Positions 1-9,075 of a DNA stretch of 64,000 bases are shown here, piece after piece. How positions within the stretch are numbered: position 1 is the first letter of the stretch; each line of letters begins with the position of its first letter. The notes beneath the pieces are model-generated. The model saw only the letters and a list, made by a program, of their open reading frames with translations, had not been told where the DNA came from and made no database searches. The stretch spans positions 62,001 through 126,000 of the forward strand of contig JABMLG010000008.1 in assembly GCA_013204985.1 (NCBI GenBank). The letters run 5' to 3'. Source of the stretch: Microbacteriaceae bacterium VKM Ac-2855 (GTDB lineage: Bacteria > Actinomycetota > Actinomycetes > Actinomycetales > Microbacteriaceae). The position numbers were made by a program, and so were the translations under genes.

Positions 1-1
1 C

Positions 2-307
2 CGCCGGGTTCCCGAACTGCAGGAAGCCCGCCCGGAGGCGCGGCTCGAGATCCACCCCGCAACCGCCGCGCGGCTGGGAATCGTGGACGGAGCGCTGGTG
101 CGGGTCGACAATGCGCGCGGAGTCGTGATGGCTCGTGCGGAGGTGACCGCGGGTATCCGGCACGACACGGTGTTCCTTCCGTTCCATTACGCGGGCGAAC
201 AGTGCGCCAACCTCCTGACGGAGGCGGCGGTCGATCCGATCTCGGCGATGCCCGAGTTCAAACGCACACGCGTCACCGTGACCGTCGCGGAGGTCGCACA
301 TGCCTGA
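2..307 (+). CDS. Assimilatory nitrate reductase, molybdopterin oxidoreductase C-terminus (partial)
   Basis: This frame is open from the window edge and encodes only the last ~101 residues of a larger protein. The stretch LEIHPATAARLGIVDG followed by FLPFHYAGEQCANLLT and a PEFK motif near the end is typical of the C-terminal molybdopterin-dinucleotide-binding domain of cytoplasmic nitrate reductases. The enzyme would reduce nitrate to nitrite in the cytoplasm. The identity is supported by the next gene, which overlaps it by 8 bp and looks like an electron-transfer partner, and by nirB and moeA nearby. The catalytic and iron-sulfur parts lie outside the window, so formate dehydrogenase-like relatives cannot be fully excluded. 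Confidence 0.8.
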   Translation, partial: RRVPELQEARPEARLEIHPATAARLGIVDGALVRVDNARGVVMARAEVTAGIRHDTVFLPFHYAGEQCANLLTEAAVDPISAMPEFKRTRVTVTVAEVAHA

Positions 308-1877
308 CCGCATCGTCCTCATCGGCTACGGACCCGTCGGCGCTCGATTCGTTGAAGGACTGCTGCCCGCCGTGCGATCCGGAGTCGTGACCGTCACCGT
401 GATCGGAGCGGAGGAGCACGATGCGTACAACCGAGTGCTCATCGCCGAGTACGCGGTCGGGCGTGCGAGTCGCGAACGCCTCGACGTGACCGACACGGCG
501 GCCGCTCGGGCCGCCGGCGTCGAGATCCGGCTGGGCGAGATCGTGGTCGGCATCGACCGTGCCCGCCAGGTGGTGCGACTCTCGAACGAGGAGCGCGTGC
601 CGTACGACCGCCTCGTGTTCGCCACAGGCGCGCGCGCGAACGTTCCCACGCTCGCGGGCATGGAGTCCGCGCGGCGCGATCGGCGCGTGCGCGCACAGCA
701 GCCGGCCGCGCTCGACTCAGGATCGGCGCCGCTGCCTCAGGGCATCGTCGCCTTGCGCGACCTCGGCGACGCCGAACGGATCCGCGCCGCGGTCTCGGCC
801 GGGCAACGGGTCGTGGTGCTCGGTGCCGGCGTGCTCGGAATGGAGATCGCGCTCGCGGCGGCGGAGCAGGGAGCGAACGTCGTCGCGGTGTATCACGGCG
901 ACGTGCCGATGGGCCGGAATCTCGACCAGGGCGGCGGCCGGATGCTCGCTCGCGCTGCTCGCGCCGTGGGTGTCGAGATGGCATCGCACGCGCGTTCCGA
1001 GAGCGTTCTGCTCCGCCACGACGACGAGGGCCGGGCCCACTTCGACGCCTTGATCTGCGCCGACGGCAAGCAGATCCACGGCGACCTCCTGCTGCTCTCG
1101 TGCGGGGTCGGAGCGCGGACCGAGCTTGCCGCAGCCTCGGATCTCGCCGTGTCGACCGGTATCCTCGTGGACGAAGAGTTGCGGAGTTGGACGGATCCGG
1201 ATGTCTTCGCGATCGGCGATTGCGCTCACATCGCGCCGCGCGGATCCGCCGGCTCCGACGGCCGTGTGCCCGGCGCACCGAGCGGCCTGATCGGCCCCGG
1301 CTGGCGGCAGGCCGACTGGCTCGCCGCGCGACTCGTGGCGGAGGCGAGCGGGCATTCGACGGCGCTGCTCGACGACTCACGTCCCGGCGTCGTGATGCTG
1401 AAGGCGGAGGGGATCGACGTGGTCTCCGGCGGCGACGTCACCGCCGAGCTGTGGGACGAGCCGGTACACACCTGCGCCTCCGAGGTCACGGTGTGGGCGG
1501 ATCCGGGGCGCGGCGGCTACGCCAAACTCGTCACGACCGACGGTGTACTGACCGGGTTCGTCGCCGTCGGTCTGCCGCGCGCGGGTGCGGAGCTGACGCT
1601 GATGTTCGATCGCGGCTCCGAGCTGCCTGCTGATCGCTCATCTCTGCTCAGACTGGACGCTCCGGATGCGGGCGTTTCGCCGACCGGAGACCCCTTCGCG
1701 CGAGAGGCGACGGTGTGCTGGTGCAACGGAGTGACCGTCGGCACGATCACGGACGCGGTTGCCGCGGGCGACGACACCGTCGAGTGCGTCGGCGCGACGA
1801 CACGGGCCGGGACCGGCTGCGGCAGTTGCAAGGGCCGCATCACCGAACTCATCGCCCGAGCACCGGCCGGCGCCTGA
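300..1877 (+). CDS. FAD/NAD(P)-dependent oxidoreductase with C-terminal BFD-like [2Fe-2S] domain (nitrate reductase electron-transfer subunit)
   Basis: The 525-residue protein starts with an FAD-binding GYGPVG motif, has ATGAR and a second dinucleotide motif GAGVLG near residue 177, and ends with a bacterioferritin-associated-ferredoxin-like domain carrying CWC near 472 and CGSC near 505, the usual four cysteines for a [2Fe-2S] cluster. It resembles the N-terminal half of NirB and the NasB-type subunits that pass electrons from NAD(P)H to the molybdenum nitrate reductase. Translation is probably coupled to the upstream reductase gene because the start lies inside its last codons. Role in nitrate assimilation is inferred from domain content and position. 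Confidence 0.85.
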   Translation: MPDRIVLIGYGPVGARFVEGLLPAVRSGVVTVTVIGAEEHDAYNRVLIAEYAVGRASRERLDVTDTAAARAAGVEIRLGEIVVGIDRARQVVRLSNEERVPYDRLVFATGARANVPTLAGMESARRDRRVRAQQPAALDSGSAPLPQGIVALRDLGDAERIRAAVSAGQRVVVLGAGVLGMEIALAAAEQGANVVAVYHGDVPMGRNLDQGGGRMLARAARAVGVEMASHARSESVLLRHDDEGRAHFDALICADGKQIHGDLLLLSCGVGARTELAAASDLAVSTGILVDEELRSWTDPDVFAIGDCAHIAPRGSAGSDGRVPGAPSGLIGPGWRQADWLAARLVAEASGHSTALLDDSRPGVVMLKAEGIDVVSGGDVTAELWDEPVHTCASEVTVWADPGRGGYAKLVTTDGVLTGFVAVGLPRAGAELTLMFDRGSELPADRSSLLRLDAPDAGVSPTGDPFAREATVCWCNGVTVGTITDAVAAGDDTVECVGATTRAGTGCGSCKGRITELIARAPAGA

Positions 1878-1902
1878 GCCCCCGGCCCATCGGTGCGGCG
1901 AT

Positions 1903-3138
1903 CTACCAGGGCAGCTCGACTGTGGCGACTGTCTCCCCGGCAGCCGCTCCTCCGGGCTTGATGATGACGACCGCATCCGCGGCGGCGAGCCCGCGCAGCA
2001 TCCCGGATCCCTGCCAGGGCACGGGGGTACCGCCTGCGCAGGCGACCAAGCGGGTCGAGCCCGACAGGTTCGAAACGTCGACGGCCAGCGTTTCGCTGCC
2101 GAACGGGCGCTGCGGACGCCCGAGCATTCCGTCGACCAGAGGCAGCCCGAGGCTGGCGAGGCACATCATCGCTGCGAGCGGATTGCCGGGGAGGCACAGC
2201 AGAAGGCGCCCTCCGGGAAGCGTCGCGAGCATCACGGGATGCCCGGGCCTCATCGCGACGCCATCGATGACGAGACGTCCGCCGAGGGTGGTCAGGGCCG
2301 AGCGAACGAAGTCCGTCGGTCCGTCTGAGGACCCGCCCGTCGTGACGATCAACGGAGCATCCGTTGCCGTCAACGCATGCAGTGTCGCGTCCGGATCGTC
2401 CGCCGCGTAGGTCATTCGGCCTGAGACGAGACCCATCGCCTGCAGGATCGTCGGCAGCGATGGTCCGAAGGCGTCGCGGATCGCACCGGCCTCCGGAACG
2501 CCGGACGCCCGGATCTCGTCGCCGAGGAGGACCAGGTCCACGGAAGGCGCCCTCCGAACGGCGAGCTCGTCGTAGCCGGCGACGGCAGCGAGGGCGATCC
2601 GCGGCGCAGAGAGTACGGACCCGCCTCGCAGCAGCGGGTCGCCGCGGAGAGCTTCCTCCCCGCGGGGGCGGATGTGGTCGCCTGTCGTCGGCGGCTTCGC
2701 GAGAGTATTCAGGTGCAGCATCGCGGCCCCGGGCCGGACGACGTCGCCGTGTTCGCGGCGGATGACGGCGATCGTGCCGGGAGGAACGGCCGCGCCGGTC
2801 GCGATCGGTCGGGCTTCACCCGGATCGAGACCGGCGACGGAGGGAACATCGCCGGCGAGGATTCTGGCCCCGACCGTCCAGGGACCGGCGGTGCGTTCGA
2901 TCGCCCAGCCGTCCATGGCGCTGCTGGGGAAACGGGGGAGGTCGGCGCCGGAGAAGAGGTCGTGAGCAAGCGTGCGACCTGCCGCGCACGCGAGCGGGAC
3001 GACGTCGATGGCGTCGTCGGCACTCTCGTCACCGACGAGGTACGCGCGATCGCGAGCCTCCACCAAGGTCGTTCGGCGACCGGTAGGAACCGCAGTGGGC
3101 CGAGCGAGCGTGAGAAGAGGGAACGGGATGCGCGCCAT
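1903..3138 (-). CDS. moeA: Molybdopterin molybdenumtransferase MoeA
   Basis: The product inserts molybdate into adenylylated molybdopterin in the last step of molybdenum cofactor synthesis. Supporting motifs are SSAMDGWAI near residue 55, the glycine-rich TTGGSSDGPTDFV of the MoCF fold, and PGNPLAAMM toward the C-terminus. It is convergent with the nitrate reductase partner gene and divergent from nirB, so it sits inside the nitrate-assimilation cluster that needs this cofactor. I chose the ATG at 3138 (MARIPFPLLTLARP); an in-frame ATG at 3174 would add 12 poorly conserved residues. Neither start has a strong ribosome binding site. Confidence 0.9.
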   Translation of the reverse strand: MARIPFPLLTLARPTAVPTGRRTTLVEARDRAYLVGDESADDAIDVVPLACAAGRTLAHDLFSGADLPRFPSSAMDGWAIERTAGPWTVGARILAGDVPSVAGLDPGEARPIATGAAVPPGTIAVIRREHGDVVRPGAAMLHLNTLAKPPTTGDHIRPRGEEALRGDPLLRGGSVLSAPRIALAAVAGYDELAVRRAPSVDLVLLGDEIRASGVPEAGAIRDAFGPSLPTILQAMGLVSGRMTYAADDPDATLHALTATDAPLIVTTGGSSDGPTDFVRSALTTLGGRLVIDGVAMRPGHPVMLATLPGGRLLLCLPGNPLAAMMCLASLGLPLVDGMLGRPQRPFGSETLAVDVSNLSGSTRLVACAGGTPVPWQGSGMLRGLAAADAVVIIKPGGAAAGETVATVELPW

Positions 3139-3247
3139 GGCGCCGAGCCTAGAGACGCGCCGTTTCGCTGCCATTGCCGCCGGGTAACCACGTGTGTCGC
3201 ACCCCTCTCACCACCGATCAATGGCCGTGAGACGCCGGTCACACGCC

Positions 3248-3274
3248 GTTACCGCTGGGCAATCGGGGCGAAAC
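3248..3274 (+). promoter_or_regulatory. Candidate GlnR-type operator upstream of nirB
   Basis: Three 5-mers, GTTAC, GCAAT and GAAAC, are separated by exactly 6 bases each. Actinobacterial GlnR sites are commonly described as alternating GTnAC and GAAAC half-sites with 6-bp spacers. The site lies about 50 bp before the nirB start, a sensible position for nitrogen control. The middle half-site is poor, and the spacing match could be chance. Confidence 0.35.
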
Positions 3275-3320
3275 GGCTGATGCCTAGCGTTGAGGTGTTC
3301 CCGATCGGAAGGCGCCGCCC

Positions 3321-5906
3321 ATGAGCGACACTGCAGCAGAGCTGAGTACGACCCGGCACATCCTCGTGGTCGGCGGCGGTCCCGCCGCACACCGCCTCAC
3401 CGAGTCGCTCTCCTCGCGCCTGGACCCGGCGCGGCCGGAGCTGCGCATCACGGTCGTCGGCGAGGAACGGCATCTGCCTTACGACCGCGTCGCCTTGAGC
3501 AAGCGGCTCGAGGGTGAAGTCGACCTCACCCTGGGCACCGCAGCCATGTGGGACGTCGCGTCGTACCTCTCGAACACGCGAGTGACGGCGATCGATCCGG
3601 AGGCGCGGACCGCCGTTCTCGACAGCGGCGAGGTGCTCGCGTACGACGAACTCGTTCTCGCGACCGGATCCTCCGCGACTGTGCCGCCGATCACCAACGC
3701 CGCCTCCGGCCGCGTGTACCGGACGCTCGAAGACGTCGACGACCTCGTGCGAGAGGTCACCGACTTCCGCCTCCGCAAGGGACGCCCGGCGAACGTGGTC
3801 GTGGTCGGCGGCGGACTTCTCGGCCTCGAGGCGGCCGGTGGTATGAACCGGCTCGGCGCCCGCAGCGCCGTCGTGCACTCGGGCCGGTGGCTGATGAGCG
3901 CCCAGCTCGACGAGGGCGCGGGGCAGGCCCTTGGTCGCATCATCCGCAGTCAGGGCATCACGCTGCACCTGGGCAACCGTCCCACCGAGATCCTGACCAG
4001 TCCGACCGGTATGGTGCTCGGCCTCACCCTGACCGACGGCTCGAGCGTCAACGCCGACATCGTCGTCTTCTCCATCGGGATCACAGCGCGCGACGAACTC
4101 GCCCGCGCCGCCGGCATCGAGACCGCTCCTCGCGGCGGCGTCGTGATCGACGACTCCTGCGCCACCTCCGCCGCCGGCGTCTGGGCGATCGGCGAGGTCG
4201 CATCCGTGAACGGATCCACGGTCGGGCTCGTCGCTCCCGCCAACGCGATGGCTGAGGTCGTCGCCGATCGGATTCGGGGCGGTGACGCGGTCTTCCCCGG
4301 CATCGATGACGCGACCAAGCTCAAGCTCTCGGGCGTGGAGGTCGCCAGCTTCGGCGACGCGATGGCGCGCGGTGAGGGAGCCCTCGAAGTCGTCTACGCC
4401 GACCCGGCGCGCGGCCTGTACCAGAAGATCGTCGTCAGCGACGATGCGAAAACCCTCCTCGGCGGAATGTTCGTCGGTGACGCGGCGCCCTACTCCGCGC
4501 TTCGGCCCCTGCTCGGTCGCGAGCTGCCCGGCGAGCCCGGCGCGTACCTCGCCGCCGCGGGAGCCGAGCCGCCGGCCGGCGCGGATCTGCCCGACGACGT
4601 GCAGATCTGCTCCTGCAACAATGTCGCCGTCGGTGCGGTGCGCCACGCCATCGGTGAGGGGTGCACCGATCTCGGTGAACTCAAGGCCTGTACCCGCGCC
4701 GGTACCCAGTGCGGATCGTGCGTACCGCTCGTGAAGAAGATCCTCGACGTCGAATTGACGAAGTCCGGCGTCGAGGTGTCGCGGGCGTTGTGCGAGCATG
4801 TCAGTCTCAGCCGGAGCGAACTCTTCGAATCCGTTCGGATCCTCGGGTTGCGCAGCGCGCACGAGGTGATGGAACGGTTCGTCGCGGGTCTCGGTTGCGA
4901 CGTTTGCAAACCGGTCGTCGCCTCCGTCGTGGCCACGCAGACGGGCGGCTACATCCTCGACGGCGGCTCCGGCCCGATGCAGGACACCAACGATCGCGCC
5001 CTCGCGAACATGCAGAAGGACGGCACCTACTCCGTCGTTCCGCGCATCCCCGGTGGCGAGATCACCCCGGCGAAGCTGAAGGTGATCGCCGAGGTCGCCG
5101 AGCAGTTCGACTTGTACACGAAGATCACCGGCGGCCAGCGGATCGACCTGTTCGGTGCGCGTTTGGAGCAGCTGCCGGAGATCTGGAAGATCCTCGTCGA
5201 TGCGGGGATGGAGTCGGGCCAGGCCTACGGCAAGTCGCTGCGCACGGTGAAGAGCTGCGTCGGATCGACGTGGTGCCGTTACGGCGTGCAGGACGCGGTG
5301 AGCATGGCCGTGCTGCTGGAGCTGCGGTACCGCGGCCTGCGTTCGCCGCACAAGTTCAAGCTCGGCGTCAGCGGGTGCGCCCGCGAGTGCGCCGAGGCCC
5401 GCGGCAAGGACATCGGTGTGATCGCATCCGAGAACGGCTGGAACCTCTACGTCGGCGGAAACGGCGGCTACCAGCCGGCGCACGCGCAGTTGCTGGCGCA
5501 GGACCTCGACGACGAGACACTCATCCGCTACATCGACCGGTACGTGATGTACTACGTGCGCACCGCCGAGCGGCTGCAGCGCACCGCACGATGGCAGGAG
5601 GAGCTCCCGGGCGGCCTCGACCATGTGCGCGAGGTGGTGTGCGAGGACAGCCTCGGCATCGCCGCGGACCTCGAAGCGGCGATGGCGTTGCACGTCGGCA
5701 CGTACGAGGATGAGTGGGCGGCTACGCTCAAGGACCCGGAGCGGCTGCGTCGGTTCCGCTCCTTCGTGAATGCACCCGATACCGCGGACCCGAGCATCAC
5801 CAAAGTCCGCGAACGCGACCAGAACCGACCCGCCACCGCTGCGGAGCGCACCGACGGCACGGTGCTGCTCTCCGGCCCGTCCATCCCCGTGAGAGGCGCC
5901 CGATGA
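3321..5906 (+). CDS. nirB: Assimilatory nitrite reductase [NAD(P)H], large subunit
   Basis: This 861-residue protein has the full NirB order: an FAD domain (GGGPAAH near 14), an NAD domain (GGGLLGLEAAGG near 165), a BFD-type [2Fe-2S] domain (CSCNN near 430, CGSC near 465), then the sulfite/nitrite reductase ferredoxin-like half and the siroheme/[4Fe-4S] domain with CVGSTWC near 646 and SGCAREC near 684. It reduces nitrite to ammonium in the cytoplasm. The start has a GGAAGG Shine-Dalgarno sequence. It overlaps the SUMT gene by ATGA, linking the enzyme to synthesis of its siroheme. No Rieske-type nirD small subunit follows, which is unusual for this family. Confidence 0.95.
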   Translation: MSDTAAELSTTRHILVVGGGPAAHRLTESLSSRLDPARPELRITVVGEERHLPYDRVALSKRLEGEVDLTLGTAAMWDVASYLSNTRVTAIDPEARTAVLDSGEVLAYDELVLATGSSATVPPITNAASGRVYRTLEDVDDLVREVTDFRLRKGRPANVVVVGGGLLGLEAAGGMNRLGARSAVVHSGRWLMSAQLDEGAGQALGRIIRSQGITLHLGNRPTEILTSPTGMVLGLTLTDGSSVNADIVVFSIGITARDELARAAGIETAPRGGVVIDDSCATSAAGVWAIGEVASVNGSTVGLVAPANAMAEVVADRIRGGDAVFPGIDDATKLKLSGVEVASFGDAMARGEGALEVVYADPARGLYQKIVVSDDAKTLLGGMFVGDAAPYSALRPLLGRELPGEPGAYLAAAGAEPPAGADLPDDVQICSCNNVAVGAVRHAIGEGCTDLGELKACTRAGTQCGSCVPLVKKILDVELTKSGVEVSRALCEHVSLSRSELFESVRILGLRSAHEVMERFVAGLGCDVCKPVVASVVATQTGGYILDGGSGPMQDTNDRALANMQKDGTYSVVPRIPGGEITPAKLKVIAEVAEQFDLYTKITGGQRIDLFGARLEQLPEIWKILVDAGMESGQAYGKSLRTVKSCVGSTWCRYGVQDAVSMAVLLELRYRGLRSPHKFKLGVSGCARECAEARGKDIGVIASENGWNLYVGGNGGYQPAHAQLLAQDLDDETLIRYIDRYVMYYVRTAERLQRTARWQEELPGGLDHVREVVCEDSLGIAADLEAAMALHVGTYEDEWAATLKDPERLRRFRSFVNAPDTADPSITKVRERDQNRPATAAERTDGTVLLSGPSIPVRGAR

Positions 5907-6952
5907 AGCTCGACATCGATCTCACCGGTCGCCGCGTCCTCGTCGTCGGGACCTCGGACGGCGCCCGTCGGGCTGTGGCGCGTTTCGGAGCCGCGGGCGC
6001 GATCGTCGATCGCCAGGAGTCGGCGGCCGACCTGCCTCTGAGGTTCGCCTCCGATGCGTTACGGCCCGGGGCCGTGCCTGCTCTGGTCGTCTGGCTCGAG
6101 GGTGCCGAGTCCGTCTACGACCGGCTCGCCGTCGAGACCGCGCGGAGCCGGGTCTGGATGATCACGGAGGATCCGGCTCCCCGACTGCCGCGCGGCTCCG
6201 TCACGCTCGTCGGCGGAGGCCCGGGGGACCCTGAGTTGCTGACGATCGCCGGCCGCCGTGCCCTTGCGATCGCCGACGTCGTCCTCTTCGATCGTCTGGG
6301 GCCGCGAGACGCCCTGAGTGAGTGGGCGCCTGGTGCGCTTCTGGTCGACGTCGGCAAGACGCCGGGCCACCACGCCGTGCCGCAACGTGAGATCGAAGCG
6401 CTCCTCGTGCGGCACGCTCTGGCCGGCAACGTCGTCGTGCGCCTCAAGGGCGGCGACTCCTTCGTCTTCGGCCGCGGGGCCGAGGAGGTCCTGGCGTGTC
6501 GAGAGGCAGGTGTCCCGGTCACGGTCGTGCCGGGCGTCACCAGCGCCATCTCGGTACCCGCAGCGGCGGGCATCCCCGTCACCCACCGCGAGATCAGCCG
6601 CGCCTTCACCGTCGTCTCGGGCCACGCCCCCTTCAGCGACGAAGAACTCGGTCACCTCGCCGGCCTCGGTGGCACCCTCGTCGTGCTGATGGGGGTCAAC
6701 ACCCTCCCGCACCTCGCAGCCGGACTGCAGCGGGCGGGGATGCGGGCCGACATGCCCCTCGCGATCGTCGAACGGGGGTACACCCACTCCCAGCGCAGCA
6801 CCGTGTCAACGGTGGGCGAGATCACCGCGAAGCTCGCCGACCTGGCTCCCCGATCGCCCGCCGTGATCGTCATCGGCGAGGTCGTGCGCGTTGCGTCATG
6901 GGATGATGTCTCCGATCCGACGGTTCAGGCCGTCGCCGCATACACCCCGTGA
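5903..6952 (+). CDS. cobA: Uroporphyrinogen-III C-methyltransferase (SUMT) with short N-terminal NAD-binding-like domain
   Basis: The product, 349 residues, makes precorrin-2 from uroporphyrinogen III using S-adenosylmethionine, the branch step to siroheme. The methyltransferase part begins near residue 99 with VTLVGGGPGDPELLT and continues with LKGGDSFVFGRG and VPGVTSAISVPAAAGIPVTHR, all family signatures. The first ~95 residues begin KLDIDLTGRRVLVVGTSDGA and look like a shortened precorrin-2 dehydrogenase (CysG-N) fold; whether it still oxidises precorrin-2 is unclear. The start overlaps the nirB stop (ATGA), so the two are translationally coupled. Confidence 0.92.
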   Translation: MKLDIDLTGRRVLVVGTSDGARRAVARFGAAGAIVDRQESAADLPLRFASDALRPGAVPALVVWLEGAESVYDRLAVETARSRVWMITEDPAPRLPRGSVTLVGGGPGDPELLTIAGRRALAIADVVLFDRLGPRDALSEWAPGALLVDVGKTPGHHAVPQREIEALLVRHALAGNVVVRLKGGDSFVFGRGAEEVLACREAGVPVTVVPGVTSAISVPAAAGIPVTHREISRAFTVVSGHAPFSDEELGHLAGLGGTLVVLMGVNTLPHLAAGLQRAGMRADMPLAIVERGYTHSQRSTVSTVGEITAKLADLAPRSPAVIVIGEVVRVASWDDVSDPTVQAVAAYTP

Positions 6953-6988
6953 TCGCGGGACCGCGTCATCCGCGAGGGAGGCCGTTCG

Positions 6989-8128
6989 ATGACCGTGTTA
7001 CCTCCCGCTGAACCCGAGAGCTCGCCCGGCTTCCGTGCAGACCAGCTCGACGGTTTCCGCATCGGGGTCACCTCCGATCGTCGATCCGAAGACCTGATCG
7101 CCGCCTTCGAACGCCGCGGCGCCGATGTCTCGCACGCGCCGACGATCAGGATGACCGGCGTCAGCGATGATGCTGTCCTCGTCGCCGAGACGGAAGCGGT
7201 CATCGCCGCACGCCCCGATGTGCTGCTTGCGACAACCTCGTACGGCATCCGCCGCTGGCTCGAGGCGGCCGATGCTGCCGGGCTCGATCTGGTCGAACCG
7301 CTCGCCGAGACCCGCATCCTCGTGCGGGGTCCGAAGGCGCGCGGCGCGATCCGGGCAGCGGGCCTCGACGACCACGGCATGAGCGAACGCGAGACGACGA
7401 CCTCACTCGTCGACCTCGTTCTCCGAGGGTCGGTGGACGGCCTCACGGTCGCAGTCCAGCTGCACGGGTTCACGGATCCGGATCAACTGGCCCGTCTCAG
7501 CGCCGCCGGCGCCACTGTGCTCACCGTCGCCCCTTATCGATGGACCATGCACGAGGACTCCGCGCGTGTTCTGCGCCTCATCGACGCGATCTGTGCGGGC
7601 TCGATCGACGCCGTGACTTTCACCAGCGCCCCCGCCGTCGAAGCACTGTTCACCACCGCGGATGCGGCTGGCAAGCTCGATGCCCTTCAGGCCGCGTTCC
7701 GCGAATCCGTGGTCGCCGCCGCTGTCGGCCCGGTCACAGCTGCGCCGCTGGTCGAGGCCGGGATCCTGCCGATCGTGCCCGATCGGTTCCGGATGGGCGC
7801 CCTGATCCGTCTGCTGTGCGAACATCTCGAAGAGAGCTGCATCCCTCGGATCGACACCCTCTACGGGCTCCTCGAACTCCGCGGGCGACTCGCGATCATC
7901 GACGGGGTCCGAGTGTCGTTGAGCCCCGTCGCCCTCTCGCTGTTCCGGACCGTCGTCGCCGCCGAGGGTGCGACGGTGTCTCGCGACGCCCTTGCTCGAT
8001 CGGCGGCGGAGCCGCTCGATGACCACGGCGTCGACGTCGCCGTCAGCCGGCTGCGCCAGGCTCTTCCGGAGTCGCGGGTCATCGCCACCGTGATCAAACG
8101 CGGCTACCGCATCGCTACCGCGATCTGA
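6989..8128 (+). CDS. hemD: Uroporphyrinogen-III synthase fused to a C-terminal winged-helix DNA-binding domain
   Basis: Residues ~20-270 match the two-domain HemD fold that closes hydroxymethylbilane to uroporphyrinogen III (FTSAPAVEALF, AVGPVTAAPLVEAGI). Residues ~285-379 form an OmpR-type winged helix: VSLSPVALSLFRTVVAAEG, then SRDALARSA, and the final VAVSRLRQAL and KRGYRI wing. Such fusions are found next to nitrite reductase genes in actinobacteria and are thought to act also as regulators. It follows the SUMT gene by 36 bp with a GAGGGAGG site upstream, so it is the probable last gene of the nir operon. Its regulatory targets are inferred, not shown. Confidence 0.9.
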   Translation: MTVLPPAEPESSPGFRADQLDGFRIGVTSDRRSEDLIAAFERRGADVSHAPTIRMTGVSDDAVLVAETEAVIAARPDVLLATTSYGIRRWLEAADAAGLDLVEPLAETRILVRGPKARGAIRAAGLDDHGMSERETTTSLVDLVLRGSVDGLTVAVQLHGFTDPDQLARLSAAGATVLTVAPYRWTMHEDSARVLRLIDAICAGSIDAVTFTSAPAVEALFTTADAAGKLDALQAAFRESVVAAAVGPVTAAPLVEAGILPIVPDRFRMGALIRLLCEHLEESCIPRIDTLYGLLELRGRLAIIDGVRVSLSPVALSLFRTVVAAEGATVSRDALARSAAEPLDDHGVDVAVSRLRQALPESRVIATVIKRGYRIATAI

Positions 8129-8310
8129 GGACGATCAGGACGGCGTCCTTCGGACTCACTCTGTTGGCACGCGACGCTCCGTGTGGGCGTCGACGGACGA
8201 GAACCGACCCACAGGGAGCTGCTGTACGGGCCGCCGCCCGAGAGGGTTCCTGCTCCCGACCGTCAACCGGATCTCGTCCGCAGCTGACCAGGTACGGGTC
8301 AGCGCGGAAA

Positions 8311-8342
8311 GGGCCGCCTGCGTCGGTCGACGCAGGCGGCCC
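8311..8342. terminator. Perfect 15-bp palindromic terminator after hemD
   Basis: Bases 8311-8325 are the exact reverse complement of 8328-8342, leaving a 2-base loop. The stem starts GGGCCGCCTGCG. It sits between the end of the plus-strand nir/hemD operon and the end of the minus-strand hsp20 operon, so it can serve both directions. A short run ending TCCTGTTCT follows on the plus strand, with no long T tract. Confidence 0.8.
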
Positions 8343-8350
8343 TCCTGTTC

Positions 8351-8605
8351 TCACTGCTTGGGCCCGACCGGTGGTGAGCGCTCCATCGCGCGGCGCTTCC
8401 GCTGGTGCCCGAGGCTGCGGCGCACAGCGTGTGCCGTCAACGGATACCGGCGCGGTCGATGCGGCGGGCCCGGCTGTCGCATGACGAGGTGGCGCACGAT
8501 CTCGGCGAAGACGGCGTCGATCCAGTCCTGGTCGGCCCGGATGAGTTCGATCAGCTCAGCATCGAGTGCCTCCGTCTTGATGACGAGAGCGGCCGCCGAT
8601 TCCAT
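8351..8605 (-). CDS. Small hypothetical protein downstream of hsp20
   Basis: An 84-residue frame begins 19 bp after the hsp20 stop and ends just before the shared terminator, so it is probably the second gene of the hsp20 operon. The N-terminal half (TEALDAELIELIRADQDWID) is predicted helical and acidic; the C-terminal part is rich in arginine and proline. I do not recognise a family. The tail resembles random GC-rich coding, so the true protein could end earlier in function than in sequence. Confidence 0.6.
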   Translation of the reverse strand: MESAAALVIKTEALDAELIELIRADQDWIDAVFAEIVRHLVMRQPGPPHRPRRYPLTAHAVRRSLGHQRKRRAMERSPPVGPKQ

Positions 8606-8624
8606 TTATCGTCCGATCCGAGAA

Positions 8625-9047
8625 TCAGGCGGCGATCTCCGCACGGTCGGCATCCGAGCGGATGCTGACCTTGCGCGGCTTCGCCTGCGCTGCGATGGGG
8701 ATGCGCAGCTTCAGCACGCCGGCGGTGTATTCGGCATCGACGTGCTCGGTGTCGAGCGTGTCGCCGAGGATGAGCTGACGGCTGAAGACCCCCCACTGCC
8801 GTTCGGATGCGACCGCATTCGCGGCGTCGGGGATGTGGTTCAGCCGTTCGGCGCGGACGGTGAGGACGTTGCGTTCCACGTCGATGTCGAGCTTTCCGGG
8901 ATCGACGCCCGGCAGGTCGAGTTCGACAACGAAGTCGTCGCCCTCCTTCCACGCGTCCAGCGGCATCACGGTGGGTCGGGCAGCGGTGCCGAACGCCTGA
9001 CGAGTGAGCCGGTCGAGCTCACGGAAAGGGTCCTGCTGCAGAAGCAT
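8625..9047 (-). CDS. hsp20: Hsp20 family small heat-shock protein
   Basis: The 140-residue product carries an alpha-crystallin domain from about residue 30 to 125, including [19 protein letters not shown] and the closing [14 protein letters not shown] motif. Such proteins hold unfolded proteins in an ATP-independent way under stress. I chose ATG 9047 (MLLQQDPF) because a GGAGGAGA-type site lies directly upstream; a longer frame to 9068 would overlap that site. It is divergent from a MerR/HspR-type regulator, the usual arrangement for repressor-controlled small heat-shock genes. Confidence 0.93.
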   Translation of the reverse strand: MLLQQDPFRELDRLTRQAFGTAARPTVMPLDAWKEGDDFVVELDLPGVDPGKLDIDVERNVLTVRAERLNHIPDAANAVASERQWGVFSRQLILGDTLDTEHVDAEYTAGVLKLRIPIAAQAKPRKVSIRSDADRAEIAA

Positions 9048-9075
9048 TTCTGGTCTCCTCCACTTCATCCTGTTA

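Noticed and set aside
3249-5693. Long minus-strand open frame (814 codons) opposite nirB
   Set aside because: It is antisense to a clear nirB gene, has a low-complexity composition rich in R, H, D and A typical of GC-rich shadow frames, and no family motif.
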